Shown here piece after piece: positions 33,174-40,912 of a stretch of DNA of 40,912 nucleotides. Position 1 is the first letter of the stretch, and each line of letters opens with the position of its first letter. This DNA comes from Mycobacterium sp. (GTDB taxonomy: Bacteria; Actinomycetota; Actinomycetes; Mycobacteriales; Mycobacteriaceae): assembly GCA_023264735.1 (NCBI GenBank), contig JAHFVD010000066.1, positions 1-40,912 of the forward strand. The letters run 5' to 3'. The position numbers and the translations under genes are program-made. Below the pieces are notes generated by a model. It ran no database searches, had not been told where the DNA came from, and saw only the letters and a list, made by a program, of their open reading frames with translations.

Positions 33174-34769
33174 TCATGTGGTCGGCAGCAGGTCCTTCCA
33201 CGACTGCTCCCCGCCGCTACGCGCCAGATCGGTCTGCCGGAAGACGTTGCCGTTCGGAGTGGCGTACTGACCTGTCGCCGGGTTGTACGTCGCGATCGCC
33301 ACCGACGGCCCACCGGGTGAGCCAGGCGTGAAGGCGCTCGGCGCGACTCCGGGCGCGCCACCGGTGTCGGTCGGCGCGATGCTCGGAGCACCCACCGGCC
33401 CGGTGAATCCCGCTTGCGGTGGAATCGGACCAGCCGGCGGTGCCGGGACCGGCCCCGTCGGCATCGGCGTACCGGCCAGCGGACCGTAGATGTGGTCCTG
33501 GAACGTCGTCCGATCGTCCGGCGGGATCCCCTGGGCAATCAGATTCGGGTCGATCGGGCTGGGGCCGGTCGCGTGCTGGCGCATGGCCAACGGTTCGTAC
33601 GGCCTGTCGCTGTCGCAGATCTCGACGGTCGGCGCGCGCTTACCGGGTTGAGCCATACACGGATAGTTGCGTGCGCCACGGACAGCGGTCGGCGAGTCTT
33701 GCGGCAGCTTGCAGTACAGGCCGTCCGGGGTGTCGGCGTCCGACGTGTCCTCCGGCGAGCGCCACTGGTTCGGCGGCAGGAAGCCCACCGTGCAGGCCGG
33801 CGGATCGCTGATGGTCAGAGTGAAGTCACCCAGCGTCATACCGGTCGGGTTGTTCAACGGTGAACCGACGGCCTGGATCGAGCCGATGTACGGCGGTAAC
33901 AGCACGAGCAACTGTTCCAGGCTGCGGTTGTACGTCACCCCCACCTGCCCCAGCGTCGTGAGGTTAGCCAGCAGCACCGGCAACGTCGGCTTCACCTGGT
34001 TCAGCAGCGCGGAAGCCTCATCGGCCGCGCCGGGGCCGTTGGCCAGGATGCCGCGCCACTGCGGGTCGTTCGTATTGAGCTGGTCAGTGATCCCGGCCAG
34101 GCTGTGTGCCCACGTGCGGATCGCGTCGGTGGAGGCCAGCTGGCCATCGAGCAGAGGCCGGCTGTCGTCGACCAAGGTGCGGGCCTGGTCGGCGGCACCG
34201 CTGAAGTCCGCGGCGAGCTTCGACGCGGATTCGTTCAGCGTGGTGAGGTCGTCACCGGCGCCATTCAGACCCTTGTAGGCGTTGCTCAACAGATCCGTCA
34301 GACGGTCCGTGGGAATGCTTTTGAGCAGCGTGTTGGTCTGGTCGAGCATCGGGCCGACAGCCTGCGGAATGCGGGCCTGCTGTACCGGAATCACCGAGCC
34401 GTCGTGCAGATACGGTCCGGAATCGGTATGCGGCACCAGATCCACGTACTGCTCACCGACCGCCGACACGCTGAGCACCCGTGCCTCGAGGTCGGCGGGC
34501 ACCTTCGGGCTGGTGTCCAAGACCAAGGTGGCCTCGGCACCGGTGCGGGTCGGCAGCACCTCGGTGACCTTGCCCAACTGCACGCCGCGATAGGTGACGT
34601 TCGAGAACTGGTAGAGCCCACCGGTTCTCGGCAGCTGGAGCGTGACCGTCATCTTGCCGATGCCGAGCAAGGTTCCCACCTGCAAGTAGGCCACCACCAT
34701 GACACCGATACCGACCACCGACGCGATCGTGAAGATGATCAGCTGATTTCGAACAAACCGCGTCAGCAT
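33174..34769 (-). CDS. MceF, mammalian cell entry family protein
   Basis: The 531-residue protein has an N-terminal anchor (QLIIFTIASVVGIGVMVVAY, residues 9-28) and the MCE/MlaD domain (about 35-120) with GVQLGKVTEVLPTRTGAEAT and SVSAVGEQYVDLVP. A helical MCE-tail domain (about 150-310) and a long Pro/Gly/Thr-rich C-terminus from about 415 follow, as usual for MceF. It is the last of the six Mce subunits, whose helical parts are thought to form a lipid-carrying tube across the periplasm. Its ATG overlaps the mceE stop by one base (TGATG). Confidence 0.92.
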   Translation of the reverse strand: MLTRFVRNQLIIFTIASVVGIGVMVVAYLQVGTLLGIGKMTVTLQLPRTGGLYQFSNVTYRGVQLGKVTEVLPTRTGAEATLVLDTSPKVPADLEARVLSVSAVGEQYVDLVPHTDSGPYLHDGSVIPVQQARIPQAVGPMLDQTNTLLKSIPTDRLTDLLSNAYKGLNGAGDDLTTLNESASKLAADFSGAADQARTLVDDSRPLLDGQLASTDAIRTWAHSLAGITDQLNTNDPQWRGILANGPGAADEASALLNQVKPTLPVLLANLTTLGQVGVTYNRSLEQLLVLLPPYIGSIQAVGSPLNNPTGMTLGDFTLTISDPPACTVGFLPPNQWRSPEDTSDADTPDGLYCKLPQDSPTAVRGARNYPCMAQPGKRAPTVEICDSDRPYEPLAMRQHATGPSPIDPNLIAQGIPPDDRTTFQDHIYGPLAGTPMPTGPVPAPPAGPIPPQAGFTGPVGAPSIAPTDTGGAPGVAPSAFTPGSPGGPSVAIATYNPATGQYATPNGNVFRQTDLARSGGEQSWKDLLPTT

Positions 34770-36040
34770 CAGTTCCCCCCGTCCTGTGGCGTTGCCTGCG
34801 GAGCGGGGCCGGGCAATGGACCGGTCGCCGCTCCCGGGGCAGGTTGCGTGGCGCCGGTGAGGGACGCTTGTTGCGGCCCGTCGGGCGGCATACCGGTGTC
34901 GATGTCGGCCACTTGCGTCGGCTGCGGGGCCGGGCTGAACGGAGCGTGCAGCGGATCGTAGGTGTACGTCGCATACCACGGATCTCCAGGCGCCGGAACA
35001 AGTTTGGCGTTCTCGTCACCCCAGCGCGTTCCGAGCATCAGAGTCTTCTTCAGCCGCGGCACAGTGAAGTCGAAAATGATGAACTGATTGAGGTAGTCGC
35101 CGCGGATCGCCCGGTCGATCACCTGTTGCGTGTAGGGGAACGTCGGCAAATATGCCAGCGCGGTGTCCAGCTTCGGCCCGATGTCCGCCAAGGCCTTCAG
35201 CGTCGGTTCGAGGTTTTGCAGATTGCGCACCAAATCGGTCTTGGTGTCGTTGACCAGACCGGTCGCCAGATTGGAGAAATCGCGGAACTTCTCCAGAGCG
35301 GTCGTAATCCGAGGCCGTTCCTTCACCAGGACATCGAGCGCCGGTGGAATCCGGTTCAGCGCGTCGGTGAGAACCTCCTGCTGCCCGGCGAACGTACCGG
35401 CCAGTCGATTCAGCGAGTTGACCGCCTCGTTGATGCTGTCGCGCTGGGTGGCCAGCAGCCCGATGAAATCATTGAGCCGCGTGAGCAAGTCGCGAATCTG
35501 GTCCGACCTGCCACCCAAGGCGGCACTGAACTCGTGAATGATGTCGCCGATCTGGCCCAGGCCGCCACCGTTGACGACCACCGACAGTGCCGACAGCGTC
35601 TGCTCGGTCGACGGGTAGGTCGACGAGCGGTTGAGACCCAGAGTGGCACCGGGTTGCAGAACTCCGCTGGGCGCTTGACCCAGCGGCGGGTTCAGCGCTA
35701 GGTGCATCGAGCCCAGGAGGCTGGTCTGCCCCACTGACGCCACGGCGTTGGCCGGGATCACCACACCGGGTTCCACCGACACCTCGACGTCGGCATGCCA
35801 GTCGGTAACCGTCATATCACCCACACTGCCGACGACCACATCGCCGACCATCACCGGTGAATTCGATTCCAGCTGACCGACATTGGCGATCTCGATGTGA
35901 TAGGTCGACGAGCCCTTGCCGTGCCCAACCGTGCCGGGCAGGGGCAGGGAGTTCAAGCCACCGAAACTGCAGCCGGTCACCGTCACCGCCACACAGGACG
36001 CGGTCACCAGGAGGCGCTGCACCGAACCACGACGCATCAT
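34769..36040 (-). CDS. MceE, Mce lipoprotein subunit (LprN-like)
   Basis: The 423-residue protein has a lipobox V-T-G-C with C24 as the lipidation site, followed by SFGGLNSLPLPGTVGHGKG, a common MceE start. The MCE domain (about 45-125) has SPVMVGDVVVGSVGDM. A helical region (150-320) with NDFIGLLATQRDSINEAVNS follows, then a Pro-rich tail. It is the lipid-anchored subunit of the Mce complex. The ATG ATG start overlaps the mceD stop by four bases, so either Met is possible. Confidence 0.92.
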   Translation of the reverse strand: MMRRGSVQRLLVTASCVAVTVTGCSFGGLNSLPLPGTVGHGKGSSTYHIEIANVGQLESNSPVMVGDVVVGSVGDMTVTDWHADVEVSVEPGVVIPANAVASVGQTSLLGSMHLALNPPLGQAPSGVLQPGATLGLNRSSTYPSTEQTLSALSVVVNGGGLGQIGDIIHEFSAALGGRSDQIRDLLTRLNDFIGLLATQRDSINEAVNSLNRLAGTFAGQQEVLTDALNRIPPALDVLVKERPRITTALEKFRDFSNLATGLVNDTKTDLVRNLQNLEPTLKALADIGPKLDTALAYLPTFPYTQQVIDRAIRGDYLNQFIIFDFTVPRLKKTLMLGTRWGDENAKLVPAPGDPWYATYTYDPLHAPFSPAPQPTQVADIDTGMPPDGPQQASLTGATQPAPGAATGPLPGPAPQATPQDGGN

Positions 36041-37476
36041 GAGGGCGGATTCCCTTCGGCCGGAAGCAACAGGCCTTCCAGATTCGACGGCGGCGGAGCC
36101 GACGGCCCGACCGGCACGCCGGGCGGAATCGGGGCACCCGGGAACAGTGCGGGCGACGGATCAGCAGGCAAGCCATTGGGTGCGTACGAGCCGTGGTAGG
36201 TATTCGGCGGGCCGCCCCAGCCGGCCGGCCCGGGCACATCGCCGTTGTATCCGGTATAGGCCGACACCGAGGGCGGAATCTCGTAGCCCGGCGGGGTCCC
36301 ACCAACGCCACCCGGAGCCAGCCCTGGCTCGCTGTAGATCAGCTTGTCCGGGCTGGTGGACTTGCCCAGATAGGAGTTGAACGGGAACGGCAGGTAGTTG
36401 AAGTTGAGCAGCCGCAGGGCAGGCCCGAGGTACTGCGCGCACTCCTTGCCGGTGGTGTCAGCGGTTGCGTTCTGGATGGCCCCGATCGCCGAGCAGACCA
36501 CCTGAAGCGGGTTGGAGAAGTTCGCCAGCGCGAATCCACCCAGCGCACTCTGGGAGTCGGGGTTATAGATGTTGTAGGCGTTGCCGATCGCATTGGGCGC
36601 CACGTGCAGCAGGTTCTCCACGACGAGCTTGTTGTCGGCGAGGTTCTTGGTCACGCTGCTCAACCGCTGCAGTTGCTCGGCAGTTTGGTTGCGCGTGCCG
36701 GCGATGAACCGCTGGACGTCGACGACGGCGCTGGACAGATTGGTCAGTGCCCCGTCGATATCGGACCGGCTGCCGTCGACCACGCTCGACAGCGAAGCCA
36801 AGCGATCCTGGAATTGGACGATCTGGGTGTTGCTGTCGCGCAACGCCGTCACGAAAACCTGCAGGTTCTTGATGGTGTCGACGATGTTGCCGCTGCCGTT
36901 GGCCAGCGTCTTGCTCACCGCGGAGAGCTGCGCGATGGTGTCCCGCAACTTCTCCCCGTTGCCGTCCAAGGCATTGGCCGCGGTGTCGATGAAACGCCCG
37001 ACCGGCGTGGTCTGCCCTGGGGCGGACGGCCCGAGATCGGTTGCCAGGCGGGTCAACTGGGTCTTGATCTCGTCCCATTCCACCGGGATCGCGGTACGGT
37101 CCAGACCGATCACCGCGCCGTCGGCCATGGTGGGCCCTTTGTCCTCGTAGGGCGGGGTCAGCTGAACGTAGCGGGCGCCCACCAGGTTCTGCGCGACGAT
37201 CACGGCCTCGGCATTGGCCGGAATGGGCACTTTGCGGTCCACGGCCAACACCAGTTTGGTCTTGGTCCCCTGGGCCTCAATGGAATCGATCGTGCCGACC
37301 TTGACCCCGGCCACCCTTACCTCGTCGCCGGGATAGATCGCGGTAGCGCTGGTGAAGTAGGCGGTGATGGTGTTGGGCTTGAAGAAGGCGAAACGGACCA
37401 GCCACCCGACTCCAGCGACGACCACCACCGCCAGCACCGCGGCCACGACAATCGTCAGCCGGCTGCGAGACTTCAT
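36037..37476 (-). CDS. MceD, Mce family subunit
   Basis: The 479-residue protein starts at ATG 37476, overlapping the mceC stop by four bases. It has an N-terminal membrane anchor (LTIVVAAVLAVVVVAGVGWL), an MCE domain with IYPGDEVRVAGVKVGTID and AQNLVGARYVQLTPPYED, a long helical segment (about 150-300) and the MceD-type KECAQYLGPALRLLNFNYLP motif near 350. The C-terminus is Pro/Gly-rich. An in-frame ATG at 37488 would add four residues. It is one of the six tube subunits. Confidence 0.92.
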   Translation of the reverse strand: MKSRSRLTIVVAAVLAVVVVAGVGWLVRFAFFKPNTITAYFTSATAIYPGDEVRVAGVKVGTIDSIEAQGTKTKLVLAVDRKVPIPANAEAVIVAQNLVGARYVQLTPPYEDKGPTMADGAVIGLDRTAIPVEWDEIKTQLTRLATDLGPSAPGQTTPVGRFIDTAANALDGNGEKLRDTIAQLSAVSKTLANGSGNIVDTIKNLQVFVTALRDSNTQIVQFQDRLASLSSVVDGSRSDIDGALTNLSSAVVDVQRFIAGTRNQTAEQLQRLSSVTKNLADNKLVVENLLHVAPNAIGNAYNIYNPDSQSALGGFALANFSNPLQVVCSAIGAIQNATADTTGKECAQYLGPALRLLNFNYLPFPFNSYLGKSTSPDKLIYSEPGLAPGGVGGTPPGYEIPPSVSAYTGYNGDVPGPAGWGGPPNTYHGSYAPNGLPADPSPALFPGAPIPPGVPVGPSAPPPSNLEGLLLPAEGNPPS

Positions 37477-38570
37477 GGCTGCCCCCATTGCTCATTAGGT
37501 TGCGGTATTCCGTTGTACGGGAACGGGATTTCCGCGCGTGGTCCGGCGTTGTCGGCCGGCTGTCCCGCATCGGTACCACGCCGGAAGCCCAGCGCGTAAT
37601 CGAAGAAGGGCTGCAGTAGCTGCCCCGGGTTCAGGTTGGCGACGAACGCGTTGTAGTAGAAGCCGTTGTTGACCGCTTCGGCCTGGGTCAGCTGGAACTT
37701 CGCCAGGCCCTTCATGGCCGCGGTGATGTTGTCGTTGTTCTTCTCCAACATCGCCGTCACCGAGTTGAGCTTCTCCAGAGCGGGTGCCAGTTCTTTCTCG
37801 TTGTCGGCAACGATCCCGCTCAGCTGCCGCGACAGGGCGGAGGTGCTGGCCAACAGGTTCGAGATGGCGTAGCGGCGCTGCGCCAAGACGCCGATCAGAT
37901 CGTTCGCGTTCAGCAGCAGGGTGTTCACCTGTGCGCTGCGCTGCGAGAGGATCCCGGTGACGTTCGCCGCGCTCTTGAGCAGGTTCGCCAGAGAATCGTT
38001 GCGCTCGTTGATCATCCGCGACAGATTGCTGATCCCGTCGAAGGTGGGGCCCAGTTGCGGGGTGATGCGATCCAAGGTGTCCGACAGCGTGTCCAGCGAC
38101 TGGTTGATCGCCGCGGTGTCGGTGTCAGCGGTGTTGGCGGCGAGGTCGGACAACGACTCCGTCAGCGAATACGGCGATCCGGTACGCGACACCGGGATCA
38201 CATCGGCCGCGCGAAGTGTTCCCTTGCCACCAGACTCCAGCGTCAGAATCCGTTGTCCCAGCAACGTTCCAGTGCGGATGTGGGCGCTGGTTTCGGTGCC
38301 GAGCCGAACGGAACCCTTGACCACGAAGGTCACCAGCGCCTTGCCGTGCTGCAAGGACACATCGGAGACGGTGCCGACCTTGACACCGGACACCTTGACG
38401 TCGTTACCCGCCTGCAGGCCACCGGCTTCGGTGAACAGCGCCTGATGCCGAATCGACGTGGCAAGCGACACCAGCCGCTCGGGCGACAGCCCGATGGTGA
38501 TGACGAGCACGATCAGTGCCAGGCCGATGAAGCCGGCCCTGATCAGCGAGGACCCACGATATTTGAGCAT
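37473..38570 (-). CDS. MceC, Mce family subunit
   Basis: The 365-residue protein starts at ATG 38570, overlapping the mceB stop by one base (TAATG), behind GGAG. It has an N-terminal anchor (LIRAGFIGLALIVLVITIGL), an MCE domain with LQAGNDVKVSGVKVGTVSDV and a GTLLGQRILTLES turn. A long helical domain (about 130-290) with many Asn/Leu heptads is followed by a short tail. MceC is a core subunit of the Mce tube. An in-frame upstream ATG at 38585 is less likely. Confidence 0.92.
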   Translation of the reverse strand: MLKYRGSSLIRAGFIGLALIVLVITIGLSPERLVSLATSIRHQALFTEAGGLQAGNDVKVSGVKVGTVSDVSLQHGKALVTFVVKGSVRLGTETSAHIRTGTLLGQRILTLESGGKGTLRAADVIPVSRTGSPYSLTESLSDLAANTADTDTAAINQSLDTLSDTLDRITPQLGPTFDGISNLSRMINERNDSLANLLKSAANVTGILSQRSAQVNTLLLNANDLIGVLAQRRYAISNLLASTSALSRQLSGIVADNEKELAPALEKLNSVTAMLEKNNDNITAAMKGLAKFQLTQAEAVNNGFYYNAFVANLNPGQLLQPFFDYALGFRRGTDAGQPADNAGPRAEIPFPYNGIPQPNEQWGQP

Positions 38571-39595
38571 TAGGGCTCCGCGCACCTTCCAGTGTGTTGG
38601 ATGATCCAGGGGAAGTAGGCGGTGCGACCCTGTAGGTCACTGACGCGCAGGGACAAGCCACACAGGTACTGGTTGATCCAGCTGCCGTAGGAGCCGAGCC
38701 GCACCACCTTGCGGTAGTTGGCCGGCGCCTTCTTGATCGAGATGTCGAGCAGTTCCTTGTCCTGGTCCAGCAGCGGAGCCAGCCGGCCGAGCTGATCGAC
38801 GGTGCCGGCCAGCGGTGTGCGCGCCTGGTTCAGCAAGTCGGTCAGCGAGGCGGTGCCGTTGTCCAATGCGGTGATCGACTGGCCGATGGGGTCTTTATCG
38901 GCGGCCAGGCCGGTGACGAGCTTCTCGAGCTTGTCGACGGCTCCGGAGAACTTGTCGCCGTCCTTGCTGATCGTGGCGATCACCGTATTGAGGTTGTCGA
39001 TCAGCTGTTGCACCGTCTGCCCGTTGTCGGCCAGCGCCGTGGTGAACGACGTCGTCTTGGAGAACAACGATTCGATGTTGCCGTCCTGACCCTGAAGGAT
39101 CTGAATCAGCGAGTTCGTCAGCGCGTTGACGTCGTTCGGATTAAGGCCCTGGACAACGGGTTTGAGCCCGCCGAGGAGCAGGTCCAGATCCAGGGCCGGC
39201 TCGGTGCGATCCAGCGGGATCTGGCTGCCCGGCGGCTGGATCTTCGCCGACCCCGGGCTGTCGACCAGTTCCAGATACCGGTCGCCGACCAGGTTGAGGT
39301 AGCGCACCGTCGCCTTGGTCGCCGAGGTCAGCACGACCTTCCGGTCGGCGTCGAAGTCGACGACCACCTTGTTGTCGGGTTGCAGCGCGACATCCTTGAC
39401 GGTGCCGATGCGAACACCGGCAACACGCACCGAATCTCCGGACTTCAGGCTTGACGCGTCGGCGAAGAGCGCCGAGTAGGAGTTGTCCGAACCCGACCGG
39501 TACTGCCCGAAGATCGCGAACAGTGCGGCGGTCAGCAAGGTCATCACGACGCCGAACACGCCGACCTTGACGATCGTCTTCCACAGCGCGGTCAT
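38570..39595 (-). CDS. MceB, Mce family subunit
   Basis: The 341-residue protein starts at ATG 39595, overlapping the mceA stop by four bases. It has an N-terminal anchor (VKVGVFGVVMTLLTAALFAI), an MCE domain with LKSGDSVRVAGVRIGTVKDV and TVRYLNLVGDRYLELV, then helices (about 140-270) and a Cys-containing C-terminus (QYLCGLSLRVSDLQGR, HTGRCAEP) as in other MceB proteins. The two late Cys may form a disulfide outside the membrane. Confidence 0.92.
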   Translation of the reverse strand: MTALWKTIVKVGVFGVVMTLLTAALFAIFGQYRSGSDNSYSALFADASSLKSGDSVRVAGVRIGTVKDVALQPDNKVVVDFDADRKVVLTSATKATVRYLNLVGDRYLELVDSPGSAKIQPPGSQIPLDRTEPALDLDLLLGGLKPVVQGLNPNDVNALTNSLIQILQGQDGNIESLFSKTTSFTTALADNGQTVQQLIDNLNTVIATISKDGDKFSGAVDKLEKLVTGLAADKDPIGQSITALDNGTASLTDLLNQARTPLAGTVDQLGRLAPLLDQDKELLDISIKKAPANYRKVVRLGSYGSWINQYLCGLSLRVSDLQGRTAYFPWIIQHTGRCAEP

Positions 39596-40779
39596 CCCGG
39601 TTGTCCGATCTGTGCGGTGTTGCGCGGCGGGCCGTCCAGCGGGCCGAACAGCGCCTGCTTGAGTCCGTCGGAGTTCAGCAGGATGCCCTGGTTGCCGTAC
39701 TGCGCGGGGTTGGCGCCGATGTCGGAGACCACGAACGGCGGGCTGGTCTCGAACGGCACCTTCGGCAAGTCCGTACACTGCGGGCCGCCGGTGGCGGCAA
39801 CCTTGGGCAGGTTGGCCGGATACCGGTAACGCTCACGGCCGAGGAAGAACGACTGCAGCAGAACAGCTCCCGGCAGCGGCAGGCCCGGACCGGTGGCCAG
39901 CGGAACCAGAGCGCCGATACCGCAATTCAGGGCTGCGTTGTACTTGTTCAGCAGGTCGGTGGTCGGCACCAGCAGGTGCACAACATTGGCCAGCGGGTCC
40001 TTGTTTTCGCTCAGCACCTCGGTGCCGACGTCAGCCAAGCCGATGGCGCTGACCAGCAGGGTGTCCAGGTTCTGGTCCTGGTCGACGATGGTGTCGCTGA
40101 TCTTCGCCGCGTTCTTGACCGTCGACACCAGGTCGTCGGACACGTCGCCGTAGGCGTCGAAGACCTTTGGCGCGACTGCCAATTCATGGTTGAGCGTGTC
40201 AAGGCTGGGGTTGAGCTTCGCCAACGCGGAGTCGAGGTCCACCAGAGTCTGACCGAATTTGTCGCCGCGACCGTCCAGGGATTTGGCGATCGCGCCCAGT
40301 GTCTGGTTGAGCTTGGTGGGCTCGATCTGCGAGAGCACCGAAACCAGCTGCTGGAATACGGTGTTGATCTCGACGGTGACGTGCTTGCCGTCGATCACCT
40401 GCCCGGACTGGATGGACTTGGCCGATGGGTCCTGGGGCGGATTCAGCTCGACGAACTTCGAGCCGAACACCGTCGAAGAGGTGATGTCGGCGCTCACGTT
40501 GGCGGGGATGTCGTTGACCCGGGCGGGGTTCAGCGCCAGGTGCAGCGCGGCCCTGCCGTCTGGCAGCAGCTCGATGGACGAGACCTTGCCGACTGGGGCG
40601 CCGTTGAGCTTGACCTTGGCGTCGGGGTACATCACGAGGCCGGCACGCTGTGAGATCACAGTCACCGGAACAGTTTTGGTGAAGCTGTCCTGGAACAGCC
40701 CAACGGCCAACGCGACGATCGCGGCGATGGCCACCACGGTCGCCAATCCGGCAATCGGGCGCGCGATACCTGATTTCAT
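39592..40779 (-). CDS. MceA, Mce family subunit
   Basis: The 395-residue protein starts at ATG 40779 behind GAGGAG. It has an anchor (IAGLATVVAIAAIVALAVGL), the MCE domain with AGLVMYPDAKVKLNGAPVGK and the helical tail with LVSVLSQIEPTKLNQTLGAI. The C-terminal segment contains two Cys (ALNCGIGALVP and GGPQCTDLP). The protein is shorter than Mce1A and has a different C-terminus, so the operon is not assigned to a numbered mce type. It is the first mce gene after the yrbEB permease gene. Confidence 0.92.
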   Translation of the reverse strand: MKSGIARPIAGLATVVAIAAIVALAVGLFQDSFTKTVPVTVISQRAGLVMYPDAKVKLNGAPVGKVSSIELLPDGRAALHLALNPARVNDIPANVSADITSSTVFGSKFVELNPPQDPSAKSIQSGQVIDGKHVTVEINTVFQQLVSVLSQIEPTKLNQTLGAIAKSLDGRGDKFGQTLVDLDSALAKLNPSLDTLNHELAVAPKVFDAYGDVSDDLVSTVKNAAKISDTIVDQDQNLDTLLVSAIGLADVGTEVLSENKDPLANVVHLLVPTTDLLNKYNAALNCGIGALVPLATGPGLPLPGAVLLQSFFLGRERYRYPANLPKVAATGGPQCTDLPKVPFETSPPFVVSDIGANPAQYGNQGILLNSDGLKQALFGPLDGPPRNTAQIGQPG

Positions 40780-40791
40780 CGGGCTCCTCGA

Positions 40792-40912
40792 CTATCCGGA
40801 CAGGTTGAAGTTGCCGTTGGATCCGTAGATCGCGAGGGAGACCAGCAGGGTGACGGAGACGACGACGATCAGGGAGGTCCGTACCGCGTTACCCACGGCC
40901 ACGCCGACTCCG
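40792..40912 (-). CDS. YrbEB (MlaE-type) Mce permease, C-terminus only
   Basis: This partial gene runs off the right edge; the last 39 residues are visible. They read VGVAVGNAVRTSLIVVVSVT, then LLVSLAIYGSNGNFNLSG and a TAG stop. The GVGVAVG-AVRTSLIV pattern is the end of the MlaE/YrbE permease domain, and the gene lies 12 bases before mceA, as in all mce operons. The permease is the membrane half of the ATP-driven importer; the ATPase is encoded elsewhere. Confidence 0.88.
   Translation of the reverse strand, partial: GVGVAVGNAVRTSLIVVVSVTLLVSLAIYGSNGNFNLSG

Noticed and set aside
33174..40912. Naming the operon mce4 because of the steroid neighbours
   Set aside because: MceA is shorter and differs at the C-terminus and the downstream genes differ from mce4; numbering needs phylogeny.

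Overview
This high-GC window looks chromosomal and comes from an actinobacterium, almost certainly a Mycobacterium/Mycolicibacterium species. The evidence is a six-gene mce operon (mceA-F) behind a yrbEB permease gene, a KshA-type 3-ketosteroid 9alpha-hydroxylase and KstD-family dehydrogenases, an MscS channel with a cyclic-nucleotide domain beside a membrane cyclase (the pairing I recall for Rv2434c/Rv2435c), many GTG starts, 1-4 base gene overlaps and likely leaderless promoters. I see no rRNA, tRNA, CRISPR array, insertion sequence or prophage.

Layout. (1) 1-2276, minus strand: four membrane proteins (COX4-like, NorE/COX3-like and two mutually similar proteins of unknown function), divergent from a TetR regulator across a perfect palindrome. 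(2) 3171-7852: a broken SnoaL-like gene, a secreted protein with four 34-residue Cys repeats, a phospholipase D-fold protein, an exported hypothetical protein, a DUF1801 protein and a small HicB-like protein. (3) 7892-10615, minus: DUF35 protein, thiolase-like protein, small membrane protein and mercaptopyruvate sulfurtransferase. (4) 10616-15850: a leader with three hairpins, then a P1/DmpA peptidase, an acyl-CoA thioesterase, an MFS exporter, an EamA transporter and a divergent MarR regulator. (5) 15993-23290: sulfotransferase plus DUF1214 protein, then L-2-hydroxyglutarate oxidase, MscS-cNMP channel and a degenerate cyclase on the minus strand. (6) 23460-32648: steroid ring degradation genes. 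(7) 32635-40912, minus: a secreted protein and the mce operon.

Region 6 is the functional centre. It holds homologues for most of the ring A/B route: a Delta4(5alpha)-dehydrogenase, a Delta1-dehydrogenase (KstD), the 9alpha-hydroxylase oxygenase (KshA), an HsaA-like flavin hydroxylase, an HsaC-like extradiol dioxygenase and an HsaD-like C-C hydrolase. A mce importer lies directly beside it. The reductase partners (KshB, HsaB) are not in the window. I infer a compact import-and-degrade locus for a steroid or other polycyclic substrate. A Baeyer-Villiger monooxygenase inside it is a pseudogene.

The least explained elements are the degenerate cyclase with its cNMP-binding channel, the hairpin array before the P1 peptidase, the Cys-repeat secreted protein and the paralogous membrane pair beside oxidase-subunit homologues. 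All functions are read from sequence alone, without database searches.
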